From CAYJLF01 sp964371055 (lineage in GTDB: Bacteria > Eisenbacteria > RBG-16-71-46 > CAIMUX01), in contig CAYJLF010000009.1 in the NCBI GenBank assembly GCA_964371055.1, forward strand, positions 1 to 64,000: a stretch of DNA of 64,000 bases. The letters are read 5' to 3'. Shown here one piece after another: positions 16,933 to 24,540 of the stretch. The notes beneath the pieces were generated by a model. It had not been told where the DNA came from, did no database searches, and saw only the letters and a program-made list of their open reading frames with translations. The position numbers were made by a program, and so were the translations under genes. Each line of letters begins with the position of its first letter. The stretch's first letter is position 1.

Positions 16933-17945
16933 AATCGGCGGAGGAGATGGTCGTCACCGAGCGGCGCGGGTGCTTCGACACCTACGCGGCCCTGAACGAT
17001 CTCAGGATCGAGGTGAACGACTCGCTGGCCCCCCTGGGCTCACGCTTCAAGTTCACGGTGAAGGCGGGTTCGAAGTCGATCCCGGCCGCAACTACTCCAC
17101 ACTCGATGGCCCAGGTCTGCAACCTCCTCAAGGTGCCGCCCCAGTTCGTCGAGCGGTTGCCGGCGGCGGTCGCGCTCCGCCTGCTGCGCACGCTGCAGGA
17201 CACCTCGGAGTTGGCCGACGGACGGTCGTACCTCATGCGCTTCCGCCAGGGGGAGGGCTGGACCACCATCCGCGCCGTCCTTCCGTCCAGCTATGTGCGG
17301 TTCGACGACCTCGAGATCGTGCGGATGGCGCGCGCGGCCCTGGGCGGCCGTCTCGAGGTGGGTCTGATCCAGGTCGACGAGGACAGCATGTCCCTGCGCC
17401 TGGTCCAGGACGCCGGACGACCGGTCAATCTCGGCACGGAGCAGAGCAAGGACCCCGGTCGCGTCGGCATATCGATCCTGAGCAGCGAGACCGGCGTCCA
17501 CCCCCTCGAGTTGCGCCACCTGTTGCTGCGGCTGGTCTGCGAGAACGGGCTGACCGTCCCGATCGAGGATCAGAAGGCGCTGCGCCAGAGGCTGGTGCAG
17601 GTCGATCGCTCGGTGGTCACCCGCGCGGTGGAAGGCGCGCTCTCGCAGATCGTTCCCCGCGGACTGGCCCTGGCCGACCAGCTCGCCGAGACCCGGGCCC
17701 AGATGGTCCCTGAGCCCGAGGCCGAAGTGCGCGGCATCTTTCAGCGTCATCGCCTCGGCAGCCCCAACGGGCGGATCGGCCGCTGGGTCGCCGAAGAAGT
17801 CGGCCGCAACCTCACCCTCTTCGGCGCCCAGAGGTTCGAGATCGTCCAGGCCTTCACCGCCGTCGCGCGCGGGCTCGAAAGCCGCGACCGCCTGCGGTTC
17901 GAGGATGCGATGGGGGCGTATGTGGGGGAGGCGTCGCGCAACTAG
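16896..17945 (+). CDS. DUF932 (phage/plasmid-like) protein
   Basis: The 349-residue protein is translated from an ATG with AAGGAGGG upstream, 37 nt inside the helicase gene. It matches the DUF932 (phage/plasmid-like TIGR03299) layout: an N-terminal SRFKFTVKAGSK segment and MAQVCNLLKVPPQFVERLP, a central RAVLPSSYVRFDDLEIV block near residue 130, a LRLVCENGLTVP motif near residue 215, and a C-terminal helical region. DUF932 proteins are common on phages and plasmids and their biochemical role is not settled. The tight overlap with the helicase argues that they act together. Confidence 0.8.
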   Translation: MARRIGIHAIPLKSAEEMVVTERRGCFDTYAALNDLRIEVNDSLAPLGSRFKFTVKAGSKSIPAATTPHSMAQVCNLLKVPPQFVERLPAAVALRLLRTLQDTSELADGRSYLMRFRQGEGWTTIRAVLPSSYVRFDDLEIVRMARAALGGRLEVGLIQVDEDSMSLRLVQDAGRPVNLGTEQSKDPGRVGISILSSETGVHPLELRHLLLRLVCENGLTVPIEDQKALRQRLVQVDRSVVTRAVEGALSQIVPRGLALADQLAETRAQMVPEPEAEVRGIFQRHRLGSPNGRIGRWVAEEVGRNLTLFGAQRFEIVQAFTAVARGLESRDRLRFEDAMGAYVGEASRN

Positions 17946-18033
17946 GCAAGGACTCCACGCCCAGATTGGGAGTGGTCACGAGATGAAGAGAACACACAAC
18001 GCAGGTTGGAACCCTCGTCAGGATGGTCTCCCT

Positions 18034-19812
18034 TCACCCCTTCTTCTCCCCCTTCGTCCTCATCACGATCGTGTTCCGGTGCAGCCCCAGGAGTCGCGCC
18101 GCCGCGGCCTTGTTGCCGTCGGTCTTGCGGAGGGCCTGGCGGATCGCTTCGTCTTCCCACTCGCGCATTGGGCGGATCTCACCGGACCAGGGGCCGAGGG
18201 TCGCGCTGGAGTCGACGTCGGAAGAAGCGAGCACCTCCTCCACGGTCGAGCCGGCGATCGGAAGACGGGGCGCGACGAGAAGCATCCTCTGGATGGCGTG
18301 GCGAAGCTCGCGAAGGTTTCCCGGCCAGGGATGCCGGCTCAGGCGATCGAGCGCCTCCGTCGTGAAGATCGGTACGACCGTCGGTTTGGGCGTCGGCTTG
18401 GCCGTCGGTCTTGCCGTCGGTCCGGCCGCCGCTCCGATCAGCTCAATGGCGCAACGGGTCGCCAGATCCGGGATGTCTTCGGACCGTTCGCGCAGCGGCG
18501 GGACGACGAGGTGGAACCACTGGGCGACACGCGACCAACCTCCCGTTTCACCGGAGCCGGCGCGACCGGTGGGTATCTCCGTCCGCGCCACGAAGAGCCG
18601 GATGTTCGCCTGTTCGTCACGACGGCTCCCCAGTGGGCGGAAGACACCCTTCTCGCCCAGCCGGGTGATGCTCGGAGCGAGTTCCGGAGGAAGAGACTCG
18701 ACGCCGGCGAGGTAGAGGCTGCCCGGCTCGGCTTGCCGCACCATCCCCGGCTCGGGATGGGGATAGGTCTTCACCGCCGGCCCGGTGCGCCCCATCAGCA
18801 CGCTACGGTGGTGGTCGGGCGGGATCGCGTCGAAGTCGAAGACGACGAACGGCTGGCCGAGACGGCGACTGGCCTGGTGGATCGCGCGCGCCAGGGTCCG
18901 CCGTCCGGTGCCCGGCTCGCCGACGAGAAGCACCGGGCCATCCAGGCGCGCGGCCACCAGCATCTGGTGGCGCAGCCGCTCGATCGCCTCGCCCGCTCCG
19001 ACGATGCTGCCGATCGTCGCGCCGGTCGCCGCGGACTCCGTCGACGACTCCCGGAAGTGTCCGGGCGCATGGTCTGGCAGTCGGTCCCGCCGTCGGTCCC
19101 GCAACTGGTCCCGCAACTCGCGGTTCTCGCGGATCAGCTCGCCGTGCACGATCGCCTTCTCCAGCGCGACGGCCGCGATGCCGGCCATGGCGCGGAAGAA
19201 CTCGTTCGCCGGTTCGGCGAAGGCGTGGGCTCCGACCGCATCGAGGTAGAGGGCGCCGACGATGCCGGACGGCGACACGAGCGGACCGCAGATGATGGAA
19301 CGCATCTCGTTCAGCCGGATGCTTCGGATGGTGGAGAAGCGGGCGTCGGCGGGGGCATTGCCGGTGATGACCAGTTCCCCCGCGCGTGCCCGGCCGAGGA
19401 TGGTCCGACTCACCCGGCTGATCTCCTGGAGCTCCTCGCCGGCCACATCGACCGCGAAGATCGGCACCAGTCCCGCCGCGTCGGGACGCCCCAGGAAGAG
19501 GATCCCCCGATCAGCCTGCAGCAGTCGAAGCAACTGCTCGAGAATCGTCCGCGCCAGCCGGTCGAGATCGAGTTCGCCGCTGATCGCCGACGACACGCCG
19601 GTGATCCGGTCGAGCCATGTGCTTGTCCCGGCCGTGAAACCCGATCCGCTAACGCCGGTCGCGGGCGGCATCACGGTAGACTCGGCAGCGTCACGCGCGC
19701 CGGTAGCTCCCGGTCGCGCCAGCTCCTCGCCCAATTCCTGGAGTTCCGCCAGGTCGCGGATCGATCCACGGCCGACGGGCGCTGTCGGGCCCTTCCTGGT
19801 TCGCCTCGTCAT
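18034..19812 (-). CDS. GAF-AAA-Fis regulator resembling a sigma-54 activator, with degenerate ATPase
   Basis: The 592-residue protein contains a GAF domain (about 55-195), an AAA region of the sigma-54 activator type (about 245-470) and a C-terminal Fis helix-turn-helix (DEAIRQALRKTDGNKAAAAR). The ATPase core is eroded: Walker A reads GEPGTGRRT where activators have GESGTGKE, the Walker B position reads SLYLAGVESL with no Asp-Glu, and the GAFTGA loop is replaced by MGRTGPAV. It is therefore unlikely to drive sigma-54 open-complex formation and more likely acts as a conventional DNA binder sensing through GAF. The arginine-finger stretch FHLVVPPLRERSEDIP is kept. ATG 19812 is preferred (GGGGG upstream); GTG 19848 is possible. 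Divergent from the kinase gene. Confidence 0.8.
   Translation of the reverse strand: MTRRTRKGPTAPVGRGSIRDLAELQELGEELARPGATGARDAAESTVMPPATGVSGSGFTAGTSTWLDRITGVSSAISGELDLDRLARTILEQLLRLLQADRGILFLGRPDAAGLVPIFAVDVAGEELQEISRVSRTILGRARAGELVITGNAPADARFSTIRSIRLNEMRSIICGPLVSPSGIVGALYLDAVGAHAFAEPANEFFRAMAGIAAVALEKAIVHGELIRENRELRDQLRDRRRDRLPDHAPGHFRESSTESAATGATIGSIVGAGEAIERLRHQMLVAARLDGPVLLVGEPGTGRRTLARAIHQASRRLGQPFVVFDFDAIPPDHHRSVLMGRTGPAVKTYPHPEPGMVRQAEPGSLYLAGVESLPPELAPSITRLGEKGVFRPLGSRRDEQANIRLFVARTEIPTGRAGSGETGGWSRVAQWFHLVVPPLRERSEDIPDLATRCAIELIGAAAGPTARPTAKPTPKPTVVPIFTTEALDRLSRHPWPGNLRELRHAIQRMLLVAPRLPIAGSTVEEVLASSDVDSSATLGPWSGEIRPMREWEDEAIRQALRKTDGNKAAAARLLGLHRNTIVMRTKGEKKG
18380..18427 (-). repeat. 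Four tandem 12-bp repeats in the regulator gene
   Basis: Four consecutive copies of a GTCGGTYTKGSC-type 12-mer (18380-18391, 18392-18403, 18404-18415, 18416-18427) encode a TxxPTAKPTPKPT linker between the AAA region and the helix-turn-helix. Copy-number change would alter linker length in steps of four residues without breaking the frame. Confidence 0.75.
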
Positions 19813-19903
19813 TCTGGCCCCCGACCCGAACGTTCTGGTCTCAAACACTCACCGTGCAGCGCCACTCACGATAGACCCCTCCGGAGTCCGGTCTGCATGA
19901 ACA

Positions 19904-19932
19904 ATTGTAGGTCTTTCCCGAGCGAGAATCAA
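19904..19932 (-). promoter_or_regulatory. Promoter of the GAF-AAA-Fis regulator
   Basis: On the minus strand TTGATT (19932-19927) and TACAAT (19909-19904) are separated by exactly 17 nt. Transcription would start near 19897. It lies back to back with the kinase promoter, the two -35 boxes being 4 bp apart. Confidence 0.5.
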
Positions 19933-19936
19933 CCCG

Positions 19937-19965
19937 TTGCCCGGCCAGTTCCGCGACACTACAAT
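19937..19965 (+). promoter_or_regulatory. Promoter of the kinase-ATPase-TPR gene
   Basis: TTGCCC (19937-19942) and TACAAT (19960-19965) are separated by 17 nt; the -10 hexamer is identical to that of the divergent promoter. The start site would be near 19972, about 75 nt before the GTG at 20047. Confidence 0.45.
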
Positions 19966-19969
19966 CCCC

Positions 19970-19984
19970 GAGAGGAGGCCTCTC
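19970..19984. promoter_or_regulatory. Inverted repeat at the predicted kinase transcription start
   Basis: GAGAGG-AGG-CCTCTC is a 6-bp inverted repeat with a 3-nt centre covering the predicted +1 of the kinase promoter, a plausible position for a repressor or autoregulatory site. Confidence 0.3.
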
Positions 19985-20046
19985 ACGGCCTAGGCGATTG
20001 CCTTAGTAGTCTGGGAGCGGGCCGGCGGGCGTGGGAGGCTGCTTCG

Positions 20047-23000
20047 GTGCCCACTCGTAAACGTCCCCAGCAAGGCTCGTTGCGCTATTCGGTCGAGGCC
20101 CGTCTCACCGCCGGGGGAGACTGCCTCGTCGAGCTCGCCCGGGACACTTTGACGCAGACCAGCGTCGTCCTCAAGACCGGTGCGCTGGAACTCGTCGCGC
20201 ACGAAGCGACCTGTCTGCTCTCCCTGCCCGAGGAACTCGGCCCCCGGCTTCTCGACCTCTTCCCGGTAACGAAGAAGCGCTGGACGCTGGTGCTGGAGCG
20301 TATCGAGGGCGTCCCTCTCGCCGAAGCGGCCGGTGCGTGGCCGGTCGAGCAGATTCCTCGGCTGGCGCGCGCACTTCTACAGTGCCTCGGTCACCTGCAC
20401 CGGTCGGGATGGATCCACGCCGACCTCAGTCCGGGCAACGTCCTCGTCTTCGGTGACCGGCTCGACCCCCGCGTCCGCCTCGTCGACTTCGGTTTGGCGA
20501 TCGACATCTTCGGGGCCTCCGGCGACGAACCGCGGGGCGGCACCCTTCCCTTCATCGCGCCGGAGCTCGCGCAGGGCCGGATCGTCGACGGCCGCACCGA
20601 TCTCTACTCTGCGGGGATGGTGCTGCGTGAACTCTTCCCTTCGCTCGTTCACGAGGAGACGTGGGCTGGGATCCTGTCCTCTCTGAGTGCACCTCGCATC
20701 GCCGGACGCTATGCGAACGCGCTGGCCGCGCGGCAGGCGGTGGAGCAGGCGTTCGGGCTGCCTCCGGGCGACGCACGCTGGCCCCGGTTTGGCGGCGGCG
20801 GACTCGTCGGTCGATCCGGGCAGCTCCGGCAGGTCGTCACGGTCCTGAAGAGCCGATCTCCCTCCTGTGTGCTGGTCCAGGCGCGAGCCGGGACCGGGCT
20901 CACCCGCTTTCTCCTGGAGGCCGCGCTGGCCTCGGCGCGCGCCGGGCGGCCCGTCCACCTGATCGACCTGCCGCGTTGCGGTGACGACCCCGACCGGGCT
21001 CGCCAGTACTTCGATGCGTGCATCGAGGAGTGCCACGCTTCAGGCATCGCCCTGCTTTGCGGGATCGACGATGCCTCGCCGGGGCTGCACACCCTTTCGA
21101 CCGCCGCGGACTCACCACTTCGCGAACGTCTCTCCGCGGAATCCTGGAACCGCGTCCTTCTGCCGCCACTGCCCACCAGCGACCAGGACGAGATCCTGAT
21201 GGCGGCGTTGGGGCCGCGGACTCCGGGCGGCGATCTTCTCATCCGCACGTTGGTCGAGCGGGCCGAAGGCGATCTCCGTCTGCTGCGAGACGGCCTCCGT
21301 TCGTGCCTCGAAAGCTGCGCGATCGAGGAGGGCACGCAGACGCAGCTTCCGGTGGAGGCCGTCACCGCGTGGTCCGAGAGATGGCAGCCCGCACCTCCCG
21401 GCCCGGAGTGGAAGAACCTCGCGGCCCATCAGGCGGCGGCGCTCCGCAGTTGCGCCTGGGCCGGGATGGAGCTTCCGAAGTCGGTCGTGGAGGCATTGCT
21501 CAACCGCTTCCATCCGGATACGCCGCTGCTCGATCTTCTCTCTCATGGCTACCTGATCGAATCGGAGCCGAACCGGGTCGCCTTCTGCACGCGGGGATTC
21601 TGGCGTGGTGCGACTCCGCCCTCCGACGCCGTCCGTCCCGACTTGGATCGGTGGCTCTTCGAACACTGGACCCCCGACTCGCACCGGGTCGAGGAGGTGC
21701 TTGCCGCCGCCCGCCGCGCTCGGCGGGTAGGAGACGCTCAGGCGGAGGGAGCGATCCTGAGCCAGGGACTCGATGCGGCGGCGAACGGCCGCCAGATGCG
21801 AGCCATCCAGGCGCTGGTGGCCTACCCATCGGACCCGCCCCCCGTCTGGACGCGGGAGGTCCTCGAGCGCCAAGCCGAGTCGCTCGGCACGATGCCCGGT
21901 TCGACCTGGTCCCCCAGCCGGGTTCTCGGCCTGGCCGCACTCAGCGTCCGTTCCGCCAACCGAGCCCTCACGCTGGAAATCCTGGAGCATGTTGCCAGAG
22001 ACGAGGATCCTCACGCCGCCGTGCCCGCTCTTGCCTATCTCCTCGACGATCACAATGTCCGGGAGAACCACGACGGCTTCGCGCAGCTCTTCCCGCGGCT
22101 TCGGGCCTGGGATGAGGTCCCCGGATCCCCTCTGGCCGGCGTCGCAGACTTCCTGCTGGCCAGAAACCTCCAACTCCTCGGCAAGTCCAAGGAAGCGTTG
22201 GAGGCCGCTCGCCGGGCCAGTCGTCGGCTGCGCGGAAGCGGCCTCTACTGGGAGGCGCTCAACCACCAGCTTCTGGCGATCGTGCAGCTCACCGATCAGC
22301 CCCGAGCCGCGCTCCGATCGATGCGCCAGGCCGTTCAGGCCACCTCGGATCCAGAGCTTCGGTCCCAGGCCAGGTTCAACCTCTCCCTGATGTACGCCCG
22401 CATGGGCCGACTGGCGGAGTCCGTCACCTGCGCCGCCGAGGGGCTGCGTGAAGTGTCCGGGCGCGCGCGGCCGGAGAGTGTTCTGGATCTTCGTCTCCGG
22501 CTGCTCTGGAACCGGGCCGTGCTGGACCGAATCGAGGAGGCGAAGGAAGATGCGCTGGCGCTCTTGCGGCTCCCCTCGGTCCGGAACGCCCTATCCAAGC
22601 ACCGCACCGTTACGGCCGTGGTCGGTCACTGCCTGTTGCAGGAGGGCCAGGTCGTGCAGGCCGTACAGACCTACCTGCGCAGATGGCAGGAGTCGACGAG
22701 CCAGCTGTTGAGAGTCAGCGCGCTCCGCTACGTGATCGACGCGCTCATGGATGTCGAGGACTGGGAGACCGTGAAGGGCTACGCCACGGAACTCACGGCC
22801 GATGGAGGATCGGACGACTCCGACGCGGTGGTGACCCTCGCGCGCGCCCGCGCGCTTGTCGCCACCGCGAACGGGGATCCCGCCGGAGCCTGGGAGCACC
22901 TCCATCCGGCGCTGCCGGTGGCACGCAGCTTGAGCGCACGGTTGGAGGCCTCGAGTTTCTTCTATCACTGTGCCGACGTGCTGTTGCAGGCCGCCTCCGG

Positions 23001-23259
23001 GCACGAGCGGCGCGAACGCTCGCTCGAGGCGGCCGCCTTGATCGATGAATGCCTGAAGGACCTCCCGGCCGGAGCCTACGGCTACTGGCGCGTGCGTGCG
23101 ATGACACGTCAGGCGGAAGCCCTGCGCCTGGCCGGGCAGGGGAAAGCTTCGAGTCGCCGCCTCGACGAGGCGATCGCCCTGGCACGGCGAGTCCGCTGCC
23201 GGCGATGGCTCGCGCGCGGCCTCGAGATGCGGATGGCGTGGGAGAGTGAAGACGCGTAG
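20047..23259 (+). CDS. Serine/threonine protein kinase - ATPase - TPR signalling protein
   Basis: This 1070-residue protein starts at a GTG with GGGAGG about 9 nt upstream. The kinase domain (about 10-235) has VVLK (Lys43), an alphaC Glu53, HADLSPGNV (His124, Asp126, Asn131), DFG (Asp147), APE (171-173) and DLYSAGMVL, but no clear Gly-rich loop. A second NTPase-like region (about 250-500) opens with VGRSGQLRQV and a Walker A-like ARAGTGLTRF lacking the usual Lys. The remainder is helical TPR-like (about 640-1060). The architecture resembles PknK/MalT-type STAND regulators. It is cytosolic. It is divergent from the GAF-AAA-Fis regulator, an obvious candidate substrate, and upstream of a small secreted protein. 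Confidence 0.85.
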   Translation: MPTRKRPQQGSLRYSVEARLTAGGDCLVELARDTLTQTSVVLKTGALELVAHEATCLLSLPEELGPRLLDLFPVTKKRWTLVLERIEGVPLAEAAGAWPVEQIPRLARALLQCLGHLHRSGWIHADLSPGNVLVFGDRLDPRVRLVDFGLAIDIFGASGDEPRGGTLPFIAPELAQGRIVDGRTDLYSAGMVLRELFPSLVHEETWAGILSSLSAPRIAGRYANALAARQAVEQAFGLPPGDARWPRFGGGGLVGRSGQLRQVVTVLKSRSPSCVLVQARAGTGLTRFLLEAALASARAGRPVHLIDLPRCGDDPDRARQYFDACIEECHASGIALLCGIDDASPGLHTLSTAADSPLRERLSAESWNRVLLPPLPTSDQDEILMAALGPRTPGGDLLIRTLVERAEGDLRLLRDGLRSCLESCAIEEGTQTQLPVEAVTAWSERWQPAPPGPEWKNLAAHQAAALRSCAWAGMELPKSVVEALLNRFHPDTPLLDLLSHGYLIESEPNRVAFCTRGFWRGATPPSDAVRPDLDRWLFEHWTPDSHRVEEVLAAARRARRVGDAQAEGAILSQGLDAAANGRQMRAIQALVAYPSDPPPVWTREVLERQAESLGTMPGSTWSPSRVLGLAALSVRSANRALTLEILEHVARDEDPHAAVPALAYLLDDHNVRENHDGFAQLFPRLRAWDEVPGSPLAGVADFLLARNLQLLGKSKEALEAARRASRRLRGSGLYWEALNHQLLAIVQLTDQPRAALRSMRQAVQATSDPELRSQARFNLSLMYARMGRLAESVTCAAEGLREVSGRARPESVLDLRLRLLWNRAVLDRIEEAKEDALALLRLPSVRNALSKHRTVTAVVGHCLLQEGQVVQAVQTYLRRWQESTSQLLRVSALRYVIDALMDVEDWETVKGYATELTADGGSDDSDAVVTLARARALVATANGDPAGAWEHLHPALPVARSLSARLEASSFFYHCADVLLQAASGHERRERSLEAAALIDECLKDLPAGAYGYWRVRAMTRQAEALRLAGQGKASSRRLDEAIALARRVRCRRWLARGLEMRMAWESEDA

Positions 23260-23407
23260 GTGATCGCGCGAAGGAAGACGTAGCTGGCGCCCCGGGGTAT
23301 CGCCCCGGCCGCTGGCTGATGAGTGACGGTACCTCGGCGCCAGACCGGATGGCGCCATTTCTCACGTGACCGATGCCGCCGTCGAGGCGGCGACAAGGAG
23401 GCTCTCC

Positions 23408-23863
23408 ATGTTTCCCATTCCCGTTCTTGAACGATCGATCCGTTCCTGGCTGCTCGTGGCGCTCGTCGTCTTCGTGGCTCTCTTCTCCTGGGAGGGGGCG
23501 GAGGCGGGCGACACCGGCACGCTCAAACTCAAGGTGCAGCGGTGCCTCGGAAGCTGGATCTCCGGCGCCGACATCGACGTCACGATCTACCGTCCCGGCA
23601 CCGGCAACGTCGACTCGGGGAGCGGCACGACTGGTGTCTCGGGGTATGTCGAGATCGTCTTCGATGATCTGGAGTTGGGCGACCAGGCGCTCGTGACCGT
23701 CACGCCGGTGAACGAGGATCCCGACTCCGATCACACCTACTATTGGCTCGACCCGGACAGCCGGGCGGATCTGGAGTGGAGCCTGGACGCCCTGACCGAC
23801 GACGCCTGCGAGGACGGCTGGTACGACCAGTCGAGGAACGTGATCCTCTGCCTGTACCACTAA
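23408..23863 (+). CDS. Small secreted protein with Ig-like/CarboxypepD-type fold
   Basis: The 151-residue protein is translated from an ATG with AAGGAGG 7 nt upstream. A strong signal peptide (about 12-33) ends at EGAEAG. The mature part of about 118 residues is beta-rich with a TGVSGYVEIVFDDL segment reminiscent of carboxypeptidase-regulatory-like beta-sandwiches, and three cysteines (in QRCLG, DDACED and LCLYH). I do not recognise a named family. It lies 148 nt after the kinase gene on the same strand and before a strong hairpin. It could be an exported effector or ligand controlled by the kinase system; that is inference from position. Confidence 0.7.
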   Translation: MFPIPVLERSIRSWLLVALVVFVALFSWEGAEAGDTGTLKLKVQRCLGSWISGADIDVTIYRPGTGNVDSGSGTTGVSGYVEIVFDDLELGDQALVTVTPVNEDPDSDHTYYWLDPDSRADLEWSLDALTDDACEDGWYDQSRNVILCLYH

Positions 23864-23892
23864 GGGATCCCGGGCGACTGATAGATCAAAAA

Positions 23893-23927
23893 CCCGCCCG
23901 CGCCTCTCCGGTCGAGGCGCGGGCGGG
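23893..23927. terminator. Strong hairpin terminator, best in minus orientation
   Basis: A perfect 14-bp stem (23893-23906 with 23914-23927, all but one pair GC in the outer 13) closes a 7-nt loop. On the minus strand it is followed by TTTTT, a classical intrinsic terminator. On the plus strand the downstream sequence AATACTTACG is a poor U-tract, but the stem is 29 nt past the stop of the small secreted protein, so it probably also ends that transcript. Confidence 0.6.
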
Positions 23928-24216
23928 AATACTTACGTTGGATCCAATATCCGGTCGCGGGCCACGTTCTTGGCGCTACCCAAACATCTCCCCTCGATGC
24001 CTCGGCTCTCGCGGGTGCACGCTGCGATTCGCGGATGGCCGGACGGCCGACTCTCTGAGGGGATCGCATCCGTCACCCAGTGATCGGCAGTCTATAGCAT
24101 ATTTCAAGGTATGTAAAGCGTGTTCTTCCGATCGATATGCATATTCTTAGGTCTTTGTCCTGCTCTCGGCAATCGACGCCCCCTGCGAAGTCCGGGGTGA
24201 CAACCTGCGCAACTAA

Positions 24217-24246
24217 TTGAAATTATTGCAGATATGCGACTATACA
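24217..24246 (+). promoter_or_regulatory. Possible distal promoter of the lipoprotein gene
   Basis: TTGAAA (24217-24222) and TATACA (24241-24246) are separated by 18 nt in the AT-rich part of the intergenic region. It would give a long leader of nearly 290 nt before the ATG at 24541, so it is less likely than the closer box. Confidence 0.3.
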
Positions 24247-24488
24247 CTGAGGACGGCGGGGGGCGGACCACCCCACGACCCGCCCTCCGGCGGCGCTCGT
24301 CTCGGGCGGAGAGAACCGCCCGAGTTCGCGGAACCTCCCCCTGCCTTAGGCGTACTACGTCTCGCGTTGCGGGCCCGCACACGCACGATTTCAGAAAGGG
24401 CCGAGAAGAGCGGGGAACCGAGGGCGCGACGCCACCTCCGCGTCGCGCCCATCTCCTCGTCCGCGAACCTCCCTGACGAAATCCCGGC

Positions 24489-24494
24489 TATACT
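24489..24494 (+). promoter_or_regulatory. Proximal -10 box of the lipoprotein gene
   Basis: TATACT within CGGCTATACTCCC, 46 nt before the ATG at 24541. The same hexamer at the same distance precedes the gene at 622. No -35 box is evident. Confidence 0.35.
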
Positions 24495-24540
24495 CCCCCG
24501 AGGCGCGCGGTCACTGGACTTCCTGCCCACGGGAGTTGCC

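Larger units (their letters stand above)
23864..24540. other. 677-nt intergenic region
   Basis: No gene is supported. It holds the 14-bp hairpin at 23893-23927, an AT-rich stretch (about 24085-24245) unlike the rest of the window, and candidate promoter elements at 24217-24246 and 24489-24494. Base composition drops sharply in the AT-rich part, as expected for regulatory DNA or an old insertion scar. I saw no repeats marking an insertion. Confidence 0.5.

Noticed and set aside
18034..19812. Functional sigma-54 activator
   Set aside because: GAFTGA, the Walker A Lys and the Walker B acidic pair are all missing, and no -24/-12 promoter was seen nearby.
17905..20046. A very long plus-strand open frame running from inside the DUF932 gene into the kinase gene
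   Set aside because: The first 714 codons are antisense to the GAF-AAA-Fis regulator and have no domain resemblance. A GTG with GGGAGG at 20047 is a clear start for the kinase.
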